DNA of 64,000 nucleotides from DASXYG01 sp036502625 (GCA_036502625.1 DASXYG010000105.1:62001-126000), one strand, 5' to 3'. Positions 8,790 to 20,735 are shown, numbered from the stretch's first letter. Translations and numbers: made by a program. Notes: generated by a model not told the origin, from the letters alone.

Positions 8790-9974
8790 GTGCGAGCGAC
8801 GCGTCAGGTGCTCCGGATCGCGGTGCCGTTCACCGTGGTCATGCTGACGGCGTCGGGGACGCCCGCGCTGGCCGACCCGCCGCCGAGCGCCAAGGACGTC
8901 GCGGCGAGCCGGCAGCGCGTCCGGGACAAGGCGCGCAAGGTCGGCCGCCTCCAGGCGCGGCTCGCCATCGCGGACGGCCGGCTCGAATCGCTGGCCACGC
9001 AGGCGGAGACGGCGGTCGAGCGCTACAACGGCGAGGTCGTCAAGCTCGGCAAGGCCCGCACCGCGTACCGGGGCGCGCAGCGGCGGCTGACCGGCGCGCA
9101 GGGCGCGGTACGCGCGCGCCGCGCCGAGGTGGGCCGCATCGCCGCGGACCGCTACCGCGAGGGAAGCAGCACCCCGATGGCCGCCGACGTGTTCGGCACG
9201 GGCGGCCCGCAGGGCTTCATGGACCGCGCGCAGCTCACCGAGGTGTTCTCCCGGCAGGAGGCCGGGACGTTCGGGCGGCTGCGCGCCGCGCAGATCGTCG
9301 CCGGCGTGTTCAGCCGCCGCGCCGGACGCGACTTGCGCGACCAGCAGCGGCTGACGAAGTCGGCGGAGCGCGCGAAGACGACCGCGCGTACGGCGGTCTC
9401 CCGGCAGCGCGCCTCCGTACGCGGCATCTCCGCGGAGAAGCGGCGGCTGGAACGCCAGCTCAAGACGGCACGCGGCACCGCGTCGAGCCTCGCGCGGCGG
9501 CACGGGGCCGCGGCGCGCCAGGCGGCAGCGGCGGCCGCGCACGACACGGGCGACGCGGGCAAGGTGAGCAAGCCGAGCGCGCCGAGCGGTCACGGCGCGG
9601 CGCACAGCAAGGGCGACATCGCGGCGAACTGGGCGCTGACCCAGCTCGGCAAGCCGTACGTCTGGGCCGCCGCGGGCCCCGACTCCTACGACTGCTCGGG
9701 GCTGACCATGCGGGCCTGGCAGAAGGCCGGGGTCATGCTCGACCACTGGACCGGAACGCAGTGGACGTCCGGACCGCACGTGCCCACCGACCAGTTGCAC
9801 CGCGGCGACCTGCTGCTGTTCGGCAAGATCACCAAGGACCCCGGCACGATCCACCACGTGGGCATCTACATCGGCGGCGGCAGGATGGTGGAGGCGCCGT
9901 TCACCGGCGCGGATGTCCGGATCAGCAGCATCTGGCGGCCCGACCTGGTGGGCGCCACCCGCCCCTCGGGCTGA
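8790..9974 (+). CDS. Secreted NlpC/P60 peptidoglycan endopeptidase with coiled-coil N-terminus
   Basis: 394 residues from GTG 8790, chosen because GAGGAGGGG lies just upstream and the product then begins with a standard signal peptide ending ...GTPALA-DPP. Longer in-frame starts exist at TTG 8733 and ATG 8769. Residues about 30-270 are a long Ala/Arg/Lys-rich coiled coil, as in RipA-type hydrolases. The C-terminal NlpC/P60 domain has the catalytic Cys in DSYDCSGLTMRAW and the His in TIHHVGIYIGGG. It should cleave the D-Glu to diamino-acid bond of stem peptides outside the membrane. Unlike the second NlpC/P60 gene in this window (47 kb), no ydaO-like leader is visible upstream. Confidence 0.9.
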   Translation: MRATRQVLRIAVPFTVVMLTASGTPALADPPPSAKDVAASRQRVRDKARKVGRLQARLAIADGRLESLATQAETAVERYNGEVVKLGKARTAYRGAQRRLTGAQGAVRARRAEVGRIAADRYREGSSTPMAADVFGTGGPQGFMDRAQLTEVFSRQEAGTFGRLRAAQIVAGVFSRRAGRDLRDQQRLTKSAERAKTTARTAVSRQRASVRGISAEKRRLERQLKTARGTASSLARRHGAAARQAAAAAAHDTGDAGKVSKPSAPSGHGAAHSKGDIAANWALTQLGKPYVWAAAGPDSYDCSGLTMRAWQKAGVMLDHWTGTQWTSGPHVPTDQLHRGDLLLFGKITKDPGTIHHVGIYIGGGRMVEAPFTGADVRISSIWRPDLVGATRPSG

Positions 9975-9990
9975 CCCGGACGCCCCGGTG

Positions 9991-10494
9991 TCAGGAGTGT
10001 GAGCCCTCGGCCTTGTGCTGGACCTCGCGCTCGACGGACTTCTCGATCTCGGCCTCGGCCTCGCGGCGGCCCACCCAGGAGGCGCCCTCCACGGACTTGC
10101 CGGGCTCCAGGTCCTTGTAGACCTCGAAGAAGTGCTGGATCTCCAGGCGGTCGAAAGCCGACACGTGGTGGATGTCACGCATGTGCTCCATGCGCGGGTC
10201 GGTGGCCGGGACGCAGAGGACCTTGTCGTCGCCGCCCTTCTCGTCGGTCATGCGGAACATGCCGATCGCGCGGCAGTGGATCACGCACCCCGGGAACGTG
10301 GGCTCCTCCAGGAGCACCAGGGCGTCAAGCGGGTCCCCGTCCTCGCCGAGAGTGTTCTCCACGAATCCGTAGTCGGCGGGGTAGCGGGTCGAGGTGAACA
10401 GCATGCGGTCCAGGAACAGCCGCCCCGTCTCGTGGTCCATCTCGTACTTGTTGCGCTGACCCTTGGGGATCTCGATGACTACGTCGAATTCCAC
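9991..10494 (-). CDS. ppa: Inorganic pyrophosphatase (family I)
   Basis: 167 residues from GTG 10494, preceded by an AGGAGAG ribosome-binding site. This start gives the usual N-terminus VEFDVVIEIPKGQRNKYE; a longer open frame runs upstream but lacks homology. The motif DGDPLDALVLLEEP contains the metal-binding Asp triad of soluble pyrophosphatases. It hydrolyses PPi to phosphate in the cytosol and pulls biosynthetic reactions forward. It is convergent with the NlpC/P60 gene (16 bases between stops) and divergent from the D,D-peptidase gene, the arrangement seen next to dacB/tilS in many actinomycetes. Confidence 0.95.
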   Translation of the reverse strand: MEFDVVIEIPKGQRNKYEMDHETGRLFLDRMLFTSTRYPADYGFVENTLGEDGDPLDALVLLEEPTFPGCVIHCRAIGMFRMTDEKGGDDKVLCVPATDPRMEHMRDIHHVSAFDRLEIQHFFEVYKDLEPGKSVEGASWVGRREAEAEIEKSVEREVQHKAEGSHS

Positions 10495-10712
10495 TGTGTC
10501 GCTCTCCTGAGGTGATCTGCCCCGTAATTCCCGGATCCCGCCCCCGGTTCCGGTGGAATGCATAACGCACCGTAGCCGAGCGCGGCGGGCCGGGCGCCGC
10601 CGGGGGTGGCGGGATCCGGTTCCTGAGTTGGTGAGCCCGCATGCGTACGGGACATGCTCTAGTGTCGCGTAGGCGTAATCCGGGTGGCGCACGTGGTGGA
10701 AGGGTCGGTGCC

Positions 10713-12113
10713 ATGGTGAGGGCACAGCGGGCCGTGGCATTGGTCACGCTCGCCCTGCTGAACGTGTTCACCATCGCCGCGGGTGCCGCCGTGATCATGC
10801 TGGGCCCCGAGGCCGGCCTGCCGATCGGCCCGCGCGTTCTGCACCCGCCCCCGACCACACCGAAGGCGCCCGTCCTCTCGGGGCTGCGCGGCGGCGCCGC
10901 ACCCGACCCGCAGGTCCTCTCACAGCGGCTCGCGAAGCCGGCCGCGGCGCGCGCGCTCGGCCGCCTGGGCGCGGTCGTCATCGACCCGGCCACCGGCAAG
11001 ACGCTGTACGACCAGGACTCCCAGGTCGGCATGACGCCCGCCTCGACCACCAAGCTGGCCACCTCGCTGGCCGCGCTGTCCGCCGCAGGCCCGGACCACA
11101 CGATCGCGACCCGGGTCGTCCAGGGCGCCAACAAGTCGTCGATCGTGCTGGTCGGCGGCGGCGACCCCGAGCTGACGACCGCTCGGCAGCACGCGACGGA
11201 CTACCCCAAGATGGCGTCGCTCGCCGACCTCGCCGCCAAGACGGCCGCCAAGCTGCGCGCCTCCGGCGTGACGAAGGTCATGCTCCGGTTCGACGACTCC
11301 GCCTACTCCGGTCCCCGTACGGCGCCCGGCTGGAAGCCGAACTACATCCCCGAGGGCAACGTCGCGCCGGTCAGCGCGCTCGAAGTGGACGAGGGCCGGG
11401 TCAGCAACGTCGACGACGGCACCGACCACGGCGCCCGCGTCAGCGACCCGCCGCGGGTCGCCACCCAGCGGTTCGCGCAGGCCCTGCGCCACCGCGGCAT
11501 CCGGGTCGGCGCCTCCACCGGCCGCGTCCACGCCGCGCAGAACGCCGCCGAGCTCGCCCGGGTCGAGTCGCCGCCGCTGTCCGCGCTGGTCGAGCACGCG
11601 CTGACGGTGTCCGACAACGACATGGCCGAGGCGCTGGCCCGCCAGGTCGCGATCGCCCGCGGGCGGCCCGCGTCGTTCTCGGGCGCGGCCCAGGCCGTCA
11701 CCGACGAACTGGGCAGGCTCGGCATCACCGACGGCGTACGGCTTTCGGACAACTCGGGGCTGTCGACCCGCAACCGGATCAGCCCGGCGGCGCTCGCGAA
11801 GGTCCTGTCGATCGCGGCGTCGCGCGGCCACGACAAGCTGCGCGCGGTGCTGACGGGCCTGCCGATCGGCGGCTTCTCCGGCACGCTCGCCCACCGCTAC
11901 ACCTCGGGCATGTCCGCCGACGCCGCCGGCGACGTACGCGCCAAGACCGGCACGCTCAACGGCGTGAGCACCCTCGCCGGCGTGGCGTACGACGCCGACG
12001 GCCGCCTGCTCGTCTACGCCTTCATGGCGGGTAAGTTCGGCGGCGGGCTGCCCGCCGCGGAGCTGGCCCTCGACCGGCTCGCCGCCACCGTCGCGGGCTG
12101 CGGCTGCAACTAG
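10713..12113 (+). CDS. dacB: D-alanyl-D-alanine carboxypeptidase/endopeptidase (PBP4, peptidase S13)
   Basis: 466 residues from ATG 10713 with GGAAGG upstream; a longer in-frame ATG at 10641 lacks a good site. An N-terminal membrane/signal segment is followed by a Pro-rich linker. Penicillin-binding motifs occur in order: SxxK as STTK in MTPASTTKLATS, SxN as SDN in TVSDNDMAEALA, and KTG in VRAKTGTLNGVS. These are the active-site elements of family S13 D,D-peptidases that trim peptidoglycan stem peptides outside the membrane. It heads the conserved dacB-metalloprotease-tilS-hpt-ftsH neighbourhood and diverges from ppa. Confidence 0.93.
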   Translation: MVRAQRAVALVTLALLNVFTIAAGAAVIMLGPEAGLPIGPRVLHPPPTTPKAPVLSGLRGGAAPDPQVLSQRLAKPAAARALGRLGAVVIDPATGKTLYDQDSQVGMTPASTTKLATSLAALSAAGPDHTIATRVVQGANKSSIVLVGGGDPELTTARQHATDYPKMASLADLAAKTAAKLRASGVTKVMLRFDDSAYSGPRTAPGWKPNYIPEGNVAPVSALEVDEGRVSNVDDGTDHGARVSDPPRVATQRFAQALRHRGIRVGASTGRVHAAQNAAELARVESPPLSALVEHALTVSDNDMAEALARQVAIARGRPASFSGAAQAVTDELGRLGITDGVRLSDNSGLSTRNRISPAALAKVLSIAASRGHDKLRAVLTGLPIGGFSGTLAHRYTSGMSADAAGDVRAKTGTLNGVSTLAGVAYDADGRLLVYAFMAGKFGGGLPAAELALDRLAATVAGCGCN

Positions 12114-12223
12114 TCCGCGGGAACTCACGACCCCGGTCCGGCCGTTCGCGTAATAACGTGAGTTGTCCACACGAACCCGGGACCCCCGTGCGCCCGGACG
12201 ACGAGAGACCTACGGTGGAAGCT

Positions 12224-13321
12224 GTGAGCAGTCCTCAAATGATCGATTGGGATCTGGCCGTCGCCACCGGTGAACGGCTTGCCCGCTCCGGCCCGCAGGT
12301 GAGCCTGGCCGAGGCGCGGCAGGCGGTGGCGGAGCTGCGCACCCTGTCGGTCCGCGCCGAGCGCCACGTCCGCGAGTTCACCCGGCTCGACGGCGGCGGC
12401 CCGCCCGACCAGGCGGCCGTCGTCGACCGGCCCGGGTGGATCAAGGCCAACGTCGAGGGTTTCCGCGTGGTGTTCGAGCCCCTGGCGTCCCGCATGGCCA
12501 AGCGCCAGTCGAGCGGCCCCGGCGGCTCGATCGTCACCGCGGTCGGCTCCCGCTTCACCGGCGTCCAGGTCGGCGCCATTTTGGCGTACATGTCGGCCCG
12601 AGTCCTCGGGCAGTACGAGCTGTTCCTCCCGCCCGACCCCGACGGCCGCGCCTCCACCGGCAGGCTCACCCTCGTCGCCCCCAACATCGTCCACGCCGAG
12701 CGCGAGCTCGATGTCGACCCCCATGACTTCCGGCTGTGGGTGTGCCTCCACGAGGAGACCCACCGCGTGCAGTTCACCGCCGTGCCGTGGCTCCGCGCCC
12801 ACGTCCAGGACCAGATCACCGAGTTCCTCCTCGCGTCCGACATCGGGCTGCCCGAGCTGTTCGACCGCTTCAAGCAGACCGCCGACGCGGTGGCCGACGC
12901 GGTGCGCGGCGGCGAGAGCAGCCTCATCGAGGCCATCCAGACGCCGGAGCAGAAGGAGATCCTCGACCGCATCACCGCCGTGATGACCCTCGTCGAGGGC
13001 CACGGCGACTACGTGATGGACGGCGTCGGCCCCGATGTGGTGCCGTCCGTCGAGGTGATCAGGTCGCGGTTCCAGAAGCGCCGCGAAGGCGCGGGCCGGG
13101 TCGACCAGATGATCCGCCGCGTCCTCGGCCTCGACCTCAAGATGAAGCAGTACGAACAGGGCGCGGCCTTCGTCCGCACGGTCGTCGAGCAGGCCGGGAT
13201 GGACGCCTTCAACAAGGTGTGGACCTCCCCGAACACCCTGCCCACCCGCGCCGAGATCGAGAACCCCCAGTCGTGGATCAGCCGCGTCGTCGGCACCACG
13301 CCGCCGGCCGTCGAGAGCTGA
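12224..13321 (+). CDS. Zinc-dependent metalloprotease-like protein (DUF2342 / 'F420-associated' family)
   Basis: 365 residues from GTG 12224, chosen for the GGTGGA site just upstream; GTG 12215 and 12158 are in-frame alternatives. The motif LHEETHRVQFTAVPWLRAHV contains an HExxH-like zinc site and is the hallmark of the zincin-like metallopeptidase type 2 / DUF2342 family. The middle and C-terminal parts match its usual helical layout, including GHGDYVMDGVG, where a further metal ligand is expected. The family is almost always encoded beside tilS in Actinobacteria, but its substrate is unknown. It is followed after 10 bases by tilS, so the two are likely cotranscribed. Confidence 0.85.
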   Translation: MSSPQMIDWDLAVATGERLARSGPQVSLAEARQAVAELRTLSVRAERHVREFTRLDGGGPPDQAAVVDRPGWIKANVEGFRVVFEPLASRMAKRQSSGPGGSIVTAVGSRFTGVQVGAILAYMSARVLGQYELFLPPDPDGRASTGRLTLVAPNIVHAERELDVDPHDFRLWVCLHEETHRVQFTAVPWLRAHVQDQITEFLLASDIGLPELFDRFKQTADAVADAVRGGESSLIEAIQTPEQKEILDRITAVMTLVEGHGDYVMDGVGPDVVPSVEVIRSRFQKRREGAGRVDQMIRRVLGLDLKMKQYEQGAAFVRTVVEQAGMDAFNKVWTSPNTLPTRAEIENPQSWISRVVGTTPPAVES

Positions 13322-13331
13322 CAGGCCGGCC

Positions 13332-14369
13332 GTGGGCGGTCCCGCGCCGTCGGTCGCCGGCGTACGGCGTGCCGTCCGCGCGGCGCTGGCGGAGGCGCCG
13401 CGCGGTGCGCTGGTCCTGGCGGCGTGCAGCGGCGGCGCCGACTCCCTAGCGCTCGCCGCCGCCCTCGCGTTCACCGCGCCCCGCATGGGCCTGCGCGGCG
13501 GCGGCGTCACCGTCGACCACGGCCTCCAGCCCGGCTCGGCCGCCCGCGCCGCCCGCGTCGCCGCGACCCTCCGCGAGCTGGGCCTCGACCCGGTCGAGCC
13601 GCGCACGATCACGGTCGGCACCACCGGCGGCCCCGAGGCGGCCGCCCGTACGGCCCGCTACGCCGCCCTGTCCGAAGCCGCCCGCGACTCCGGCGCCTGG
13701 GCCGTCCTCCTGGGCCACACCCGCGACGACCAGGCGGAGACCGTCCTCCTCGGCCTGGCCAGAGGCTCCGGCGCCCGCTCCCTCGCCGGCATGCCGTCCA
13801 CTTCCGGCCACCCCCCGCCCACCGGCGGCAACGCACCCGCGGGCCCGTCGGAGGTCCGCTATCTGCGGCCGCTGCTCGGCGTGCCGCGCGGCATGACGCG
13901 CGACGCCTGCGCGGCGCAGGGGCTCGACGTCTGGGACGACCCGCACAACGCCGACCCCGCATACGGGCGGGTGCGCGTACGCCACCGGGTGCTGCCGGTC
14001 CTGGAGGCGGAGCTCGGCCCGGGGATGGCCGCCGCCCTCGCCCGTACGGCCGGGCTGCTGCGCGACGACGCCGACGCGCTCGACGAATGGGCGGCGCGCG
14101 CGGCCGAGGCCGCCGCCCACCCCGACGGCGGGCTCGACGCCAAGGCCCTGGCGGAGCTGCCGCGCGCGGTCCGCACCCGGGTGCTGCGCGCCGCCGCGCT
14201 CGCCGCGGGATCCCCGGCCACCGACCTCACCGCCGCCCACGTCACCGCGGTCGACGGCCTCGTCACGGCGTGGCGCGGGCAGCGGCGCATCGACCTCCCC
14301 GGCCCCGTCACGGCGCGCCGCCACGACGGCCGCATCGTCTTCGCGGCAGCCGAGCCCGGCGCCGGGTGA
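13332..14369 (+). CDS. tilS: tRNA(Ile)-lysidine synthetase
   Basis: 345 residues from GTG 13332. The PP-loop SGGADS at residues 33-38 binds ATP for adenylation of C34 in tRNA-Ile(CAU); lysine then attacks to give lysidine, which switches decoding to AUA. LLGHTRDDQAETVLLGLARGSG is the second conserved TilS motif. The protein is of the short actinobacterial type with a helical C-terminal part and no large extra domain. The low-complexity insert around residues 155-175 (Gly/Pro/Asn) is unusual but in frame. It lies between the metalloprotease gene and hpt. Confidence 0.93.
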   Translation: MGGPAPSVAGVRRAVRAALAEAPRGALVLAACSGGADSLALAAALAFTAPRMGLRGGGVTVDHGLQPGSAARAARVAATLRELGLDPVEPRTITVGTTGGPEAAARTARYAALSEAARDSGAWAVLLGHTRDDQAETVLLGLARGSGARSLAGMPSTSGHPPPTGGNAPAGPSEVRYLRPLLGVPRGMTRDACAAQGLDVWDDPHNADPAYGRVRVRHRVLPVLEAELGPGMAAALARTAGLLRDDADALDEWAARAAEAAAHPDGGLDAKALAELPRAVRTRVLRAAALAAGSPATDLTAAHVTAVDGLVTAWRGQRRIDLPGPVTARRHDGRIVFAAAEPGAG

Positions 14370-14447
14370 CCCCGGCGGCGCGGTTTTCGGCGCGGCGCCG
14401 CCCCGGGGTGCGGCGGCGCGGCCGCCCGTCTGCGAGAATCCCGCCAC

Positions 14448-15014
14448 GTGGACGAAAATGACATGGGCGCGGGCCTCGAGCGCGTCCTCATCAGCGAAGA
14501 TGAGCTGCGGGCCCGCATCACGGAGCTCGCCGCCCGCATCGACGACGAATACGCGGGCCGCGACCTCCTGCTGGTCGGCGTCCTGAAGGGCGCGGTCATG
14601 GTGATGGCCGACCTCGCCCGCGCGCTGCACGCCCCGGCGCAGATGGACTGGATGGCCGTGTCGTCGTACGGCTCGGGCACGAAGTCCTCCGGCGTGGTGC
14701 GCATCCTCAAGGACCTCGACGCCGACATCACCGGCCGCGACGTCCTGATCGTCGAGGACATCGTCGACTCCGGGCTGACCCTGTCGTGGCTGGTCGGGAA
14801 CCTGCGGTCGCGCGGTCCGGCGTCCGTCGAGGTGTGCGTGATGCTGCGGAAACCGGAGGCCGCGCAGATGGACGTCGACGTGAAGTACGTCGGGTTCGAC
14901 ATACCGTCGGAGTTCGTTGTGGGATACGGACTGGACTACGCGGAGAAGTACCGGAATCTGCCGTTCGTCGGAACGCTCGCGCCGCACGTCTACAACGGCG
15001 ATGCGCGGAAATGA
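14448..15014 (+). CDS. hpt: Hypoxanthine phosphoribosyltransferase
   Basis: 188 residues from GTG 14448. The 13-residue PRPP-binding motif VLIVEDIVDSGLT and the flexible loop region SYGSGTKSSG are those of the hypoxanthine-guanine phosphoribosyltransferase family. It salvages hypoxanthine and/or guanine to IMP/GMP in the cytosol. The tilS-hpt-ftsH order is widely conserved across Gram-positive bacteria. About 245 bases separate it from ftsH, so ftsH probably has its own promoter. Confidence 0.94.
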   Translation: MDENDMGAGLERVLISEDELRARITELAARIDDEYAGRDLLLVGVLKGAVMVMADLARALHAPAQMDWMAVSSYGSGTKSSGVVRILKDLDADITGRDVLIVEDIVDSGLTLSWLVGNLRSRGPASVEVCVMLRKPEAAQMDVDVKYVGFDIPSEFVVGYGLDYAEKYRNLPFVGTLAPHVYNGDARK

Positions 15015-15260
15015 CCGGGTTCGCCGCGAGTGAACCTCCGGTGCGGTTCGCCGGGAACAATAAGGCCGTTCCAAGGCGTTGCAAATACGACCGCCATCTA
15101 CGCCGGTGATCTTATGATGCCGACGCACGGGCGTCGGTGTACCGTCGGGTATCCCGGCGTCAGAGTCGGGTTAGAGGCGAATAGTTGCCACCCCCGGTGA
15201 CCCAAAGGCCACCGGACGCACGCTGGGCAGGAGGGACGGACCCGGGCGGGTTCCGCATCG

Positions 15261-17296
<2,036 letters not shown>

Positions 17297-17300
<4 letters not shown>

Positions 17301-17893
17301 ACGAGGGCGACGACCGCCTGCCCGAGATCGACCAGCCCCGCGTCGAGAAGGCCGTACGGGAGATCCTCCTCGCCATCGGGGAGGACCCCGACCGCGACGG
17401 CCTGCAGGACACCCCGTCCCGCGTCGCCAGGGCGTACGCCGAGCAGTTCGCCGGAATGCGGCAGCGCCCGGAGGACGTCCTGACGACGGTCTTCGACGCC
17501 GAGCACGACGAGATCGTCCTGGTGAAGGACATCGAGGTGTACAGCTCGTGCGAGCACCACCTCGTGCCCTTCCACGGCGTCGCCCACGTCGGCTACATCC
17601 CGAACGAGAAGGGCCAGATCACCGGCCTGTCCAAGCTCGCGCGGCTCGTCGACGTCTACGCCCGGCGCCCGCAGGTCCAGGAGCGGCTCACCACCCAGGT
17701 CGCCGACGCCCTCGACCGCATCCTCTGCCCGCGCGGCGTCATCGTCGTGGTCGAGGCCGAGCACCTCTGCATGACCATGCGCGGCGTCCGCAAGCCGGGC
17801 GCGCGTACGGTCACCTCCGCTGTGCGGGGCGCGTTCCGCAGCTCCGACCGCACCCGCGCCGAGGCGATGAGCTTGATCCTGGGCCACGCCTGA
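17297..17893 (+). CDS. folE: GTP cyclohydrolase I
   Basis: 198 residues from GTG 17297 in a GTGA overlap with the ftsH stop. Zinc ligands are visible in YSSCEHHLVPFHG (Cys and His) and in AEHLCMTMRG (Cys). The motif NEKGQITGLSKLARLVD is typical. It converts GTP to 7,8-dihydroneopterin triphosphate, the first step of folate synthesis. The other folate genes (folP, folB, folK) follow on the same strand after one inserted membrane gene, so the pathway is nearly complete here up to the dihydropteroate step. Confidence 0.97.
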
Positions 17894-18014
17894 GGGAAGC
17901 GAAGGTAGCGATCAGGCCGCGTACGTCAGCGCCGGGGAAACCTTTCGCATAGGCGAGGGATTCACCTGGTCGGAGGGCTTTTCGCGGCGTCTCCACTGGT
18001 TACGCTCGGTTCTG

Positions 18015-19781
18015 ATGACGACAGCCAGGCCGGCGGTGGTCGCTGCGCCGCGGGGCCGAGCATGCGAGAGCTGCCCGCGTGAGACGCGTGGGCAGCGCCG
18101 CCGCGTCCCCGTGATCGCGGGCACACTGTGCTTCCTGATCGGGGTGTACGACCTCTTCGCGGGCGTCCGCGCGCACGTACCGCCCCACCTGGAGTGGGTC
18201 GGCGACTACATCCCCGGCGCGGTCGAGTCGCTGGCGCGTACGGCTACCGTGATCGTCGGGATGCTGCTGCTCCTGCTCTCCCACGCGCTGCGCCGGCGGA
18301 AGCGGCGCGCATGGGAGGCGGCGGTGCTGCTGCTGTCGCTGAGCGTCGTGTTCCACCTGGTCCGCGGGTTGTTCGTGGTGCCGGCGCTGATCGGCGCGGT
18401 GCTGCTCGGCCTGCTCGTCTACTACCGCGGCGAGTTCTACGCCAGCGGCGACCCGCGCACCCGCTGGCGCGCCGTGTGGGTGTTCTGCCTGATGGTCGGC
18501 TTCTCGCTGCTGTTCGGGCTGGCCTACATCCGGTTCAACCACCACCACCTGGCCATGGCGTACGGCCTGACCGATCGCCTGGAAGAGGTCGTGCTCGGGC
18601 TGGTCGGCATCACCGGGCCGGTGGTCTTCGACAGCGCGGCGCGCGCCGCGTTCGGCGCCACCACCCTCGGCGCGCTCGGCCTGCTCACCGCGCTCGTCAC
18701 CGCGTACCTGCTGTTCCGTCCGGCGAAGCCGGTGCCCAGCCACGACGCCGAGGACGAGCGGCGCATGCGCGACCTGCTGCGGCGGCACGGCGCCCGCGAC
18801 TCGCTCGGCTACTTCGCGCTGCGCAAGGACAAGAGCGTCATCTGGTCGCCCACCGGCAAGGCGTGCGTGACGTACCGCGTCGTGGCCGGGGTGATGCTGG
18901 CCAGCGGCGACCCGCTGGGCGACCCGGAGGCGTGGCCCGGCGCGATCCACGCGTTCCTCGACGAGGCCGCGCGGCACGCCTGGGTGCCGGCCGTGATGGG
19001 GTGCGGCGAGCTCGGCGGCGAGGTGTGGACGCGGGAGAGCGGCCTGGACGCGATCGAGCTGGGCGACGAGGCGATCGTGGACGTCGGCGGCTTCACGCTG
19101 TCCGGGCGCTCCATGCGCAACGTGCGGCAGATGGTCACCCGGGTGGAGCGGCAGGGGTACGAGGCCCGGTTGCGGCGCGTCGCCGACGTCTCCGCCGAGG
19201 AGCTGGCCGACATCGAGGCGCAGGCGGGCGCGTGGCTGGGCAGGGAGACCGAGCGCGGCGGGTTCTCCATGGCGCTCGGCCGCATCGGCGCGCCCGGCGA
19301 CGCCGCCTGCGCGGTGGCCACCGCCCACCACGAGGGGAAGCTGGCCGCGGTGCTGCACTTCGTGCCGTGGGGCGAGGACGGTCTGTCGCTCGAGCTGATG
19401 CGCCGCGACCGTGCCGCCGCGCCCGGGCTGAACGACTTCCTCATCGTCTACGCCCTCCGCCACGCCGGCGAGCTGGGCGTACGACGGCTCTCGCTGAACT
19501 TCGCGGTGTTCCGCTCGGCGCTGGAGCGCGGCGAGCGGCTGGGCGCCGGGCCCGTCCTGCGGGTGTGGCGCGGCATCCTGCTGTTCCTGTCGCGGTGGTT
19601 CCAGATCGAGTCGCTGTACCGCTTCAACGCGAAGTTCGGGCCCACATGGGAGCCGCGCTTCATCGTCTTCCCGCACCGCCGCGACTGGCCGCGCATCGCG
19701 TTCGCGGCGATGGAGGCCGAGGCGTTCCTCACCTTCCCGCACCCCGATCTCGGCCGGCTGCGCCGCCTCGTCGGGCGTTGA
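18015..19781 (+). CDS. Phosphatidylglycerol lysyltransferase-like membrane protein (DUF2156)
   Basis: 588 residues. The first ~240 residues contain five or six hydrophobic helices (for example around 30-50, 75-95, 100-140, 158-178 and 212-236). From about residue 255 a soluble GNAT-like DUF2156 domain follows, with GYFALRKDKSVIWSPTGKAC and SGDPLGDPEAWPGA, motifs shared with the MprF and LysX catalytic parts. This layout suggests transfer of an aminoacyl group (Lys or similar) from tRNA to phosphatidylglycerol, which reduces surface charge and resists cationic peptides. The amino acid is not predictable. It sits inside the folate gene block between folE and folP, as in several actinomycetes. 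Confidence 0.82.
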   Translation: MTTARPAVVAAPRGRACESCPRETRGQRRRVPVIAGTLCFLIGVYDLFAGVRAHVPPHLEWVGDYIPGAVESLARTATVIVGMLLLLLSHALRRRKRRAWEAAVLLLSLSVVFHLVRGLFVVPALIGAVLLGLLVYYRGEFYASGDPRTRWRAVWVFCLMVGFSLLFGLAYIRFNHHHLAMAYGLTDRLEEVVLGLVGITGPVVFDSAARAAFGATTLGALGLLTALVTAYLLFRPAKPVPSHDAEDERRMRDLLRRHGARDSLGYFALRKDKSVIWSPTGKACVTYRVVAGVMLASGDPLGDPEAWPGAIHAFLDEAARHAWVPAVMGCGELGGEVWTRESGLDAIELGDEAIVDVGGFTLSGRSMRNVRQMVTRVERQGYEARLRRVADVSAEELADIEAQAGAWLGRETERGGFSMALGRIGAPGDAACAVATAHHEGKLAAVLHFVPWGEDGLSLELMRRDRAAAPGLNDFLIVYALRHAGELGVRRLSLNFAVFRSALERGERLGAGPVLRVWRGILLFLSRWFQIESLYRFNAKFGPTWEPRFIVFPHRRDWPRIAFAAMEAEAFLTFPHPDLGRLRRLVGR

Positions 19782-19803
19782 CCGCGCGCCCTAGAGTTGG
19801 CGC

Positions 19804-20661
19804 ATGCCCGAAACGCCGCGAATCGTGCCGCCCGGTCTCCCCGACCTCGGGCGCTGCCTCGTCATGGGGGTCGTCAACGTCACGCCCGACTCCTTCTCCG
19901 ACGGCGGCTCCTGGTTCGACGCCGACGCCGCGATCCGGCACGGTCTGGACCTCGTGGCCGACGGCGCCGACATCGTCGACGTCGGCGGCGAGTCGACGCG
20001 GCCGGGCGCGCAGCGGATCTCCGGCGAGGAGGAGCTGCGCCGCGTCATGCCGGTGATCGCCGCGCTGACGTCCGAGGGCGTACGGGTCAGCATCGACACG
20101 ATGCGCGAGCACGTCGCCGAGCGGGCCGTCGAGGCGGGCGCGTGCCTGGTCAACGACGTCAGCGGCGGGCTCGCCGGGCCGCGCATGGCGCGCGCCGTCG
20201 CCAAGGCCGGGGTGCCGTACGTCGTGATGCACTGGCGCGGCCACAGCCACGACATGAACACCCGCGCCGTCTACGACGACGTCGTACGCGAGGTGCGCGA
20301 CGAGATGCGCGCGCGGATGGACGCCGTGGTCGAGGAGGGCGTCGCGCCCGAGCGGATCATCCTCGACCCCGGGCTGGGCTTCGCCAAGCGCGCCGAGCAC
20401 GACTGGGCGCTGCTGCGCCACCTCGGCGACCTCGCCGCGCTCGGCCGTCCGCTGCTGATCGGGGCGTCGCGCAAGCGGTTCATCGGCCGCGCGCTCGCCG
20501 GACCCGACGGCGAGCCGCGCCCGGTCACCGGCCGCGACATCGGCACGGTCGCGGTGAGCGCGCTCGCCGCCGCGGCCGGCGCCTGGTGCGTCCGCGTCCA
20601 CGAGGTGCCCGCCAACGTGGACGCCGTCCGCGTGGCCGCCGCCTGGGCGCACGCCACCTGA
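19804..20661 (+). CDS. folP: Dihydropteroate synthase
   Basis: 285 residues from ATG 19804. The two family signatures are present: MGVVNVTPDSFSDGGSWFD near the N-terminus and DVGGESTRPGA near residue 60. GASRKRFIGRAL provides the Lys/Arg pterin-phosphate contacts. The enzyme condenses p-aminobenzoate with hydroxymethyl-dihydropterin diphosphate and is the sulfonamide target. It begins 22 bases after the lysyltransferase-like gene and is followed 74 bases later by folB. Confidence 0.96.
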   Translation: MPETPRIVPPGLPDLGRCLVMGVVNVTPDSFSDGGSWFDADAAIRHGLDLVADGADIVDVGGESTRPGAQRISGEEELRRVMPVIAALTSEGVRVSIDTMREHVAERAVEAGACLVNDVSGGLAGPRMARAVAKAGVPYVVMHWRGHSHDMNTRAVYDDVVREVRDEMRARMDAVVEEGVAPERIILDPGLGFAKRAEHDWALLRHLGDLAALGRPLLIGASRKRFIGRALAGPDGEPRPVTGRDIGTVAVSALAAAAGAWCVRVHEVPANVDAVRVAAAWAHAT

Positions 20662-20735
20662 CCAGCCCCCCGTACGACTGCGGTGGGCGCCTCCGGGTAG
20701 CGTTTCGGCGTTGCCGACTGTGACGGGAGATCGAG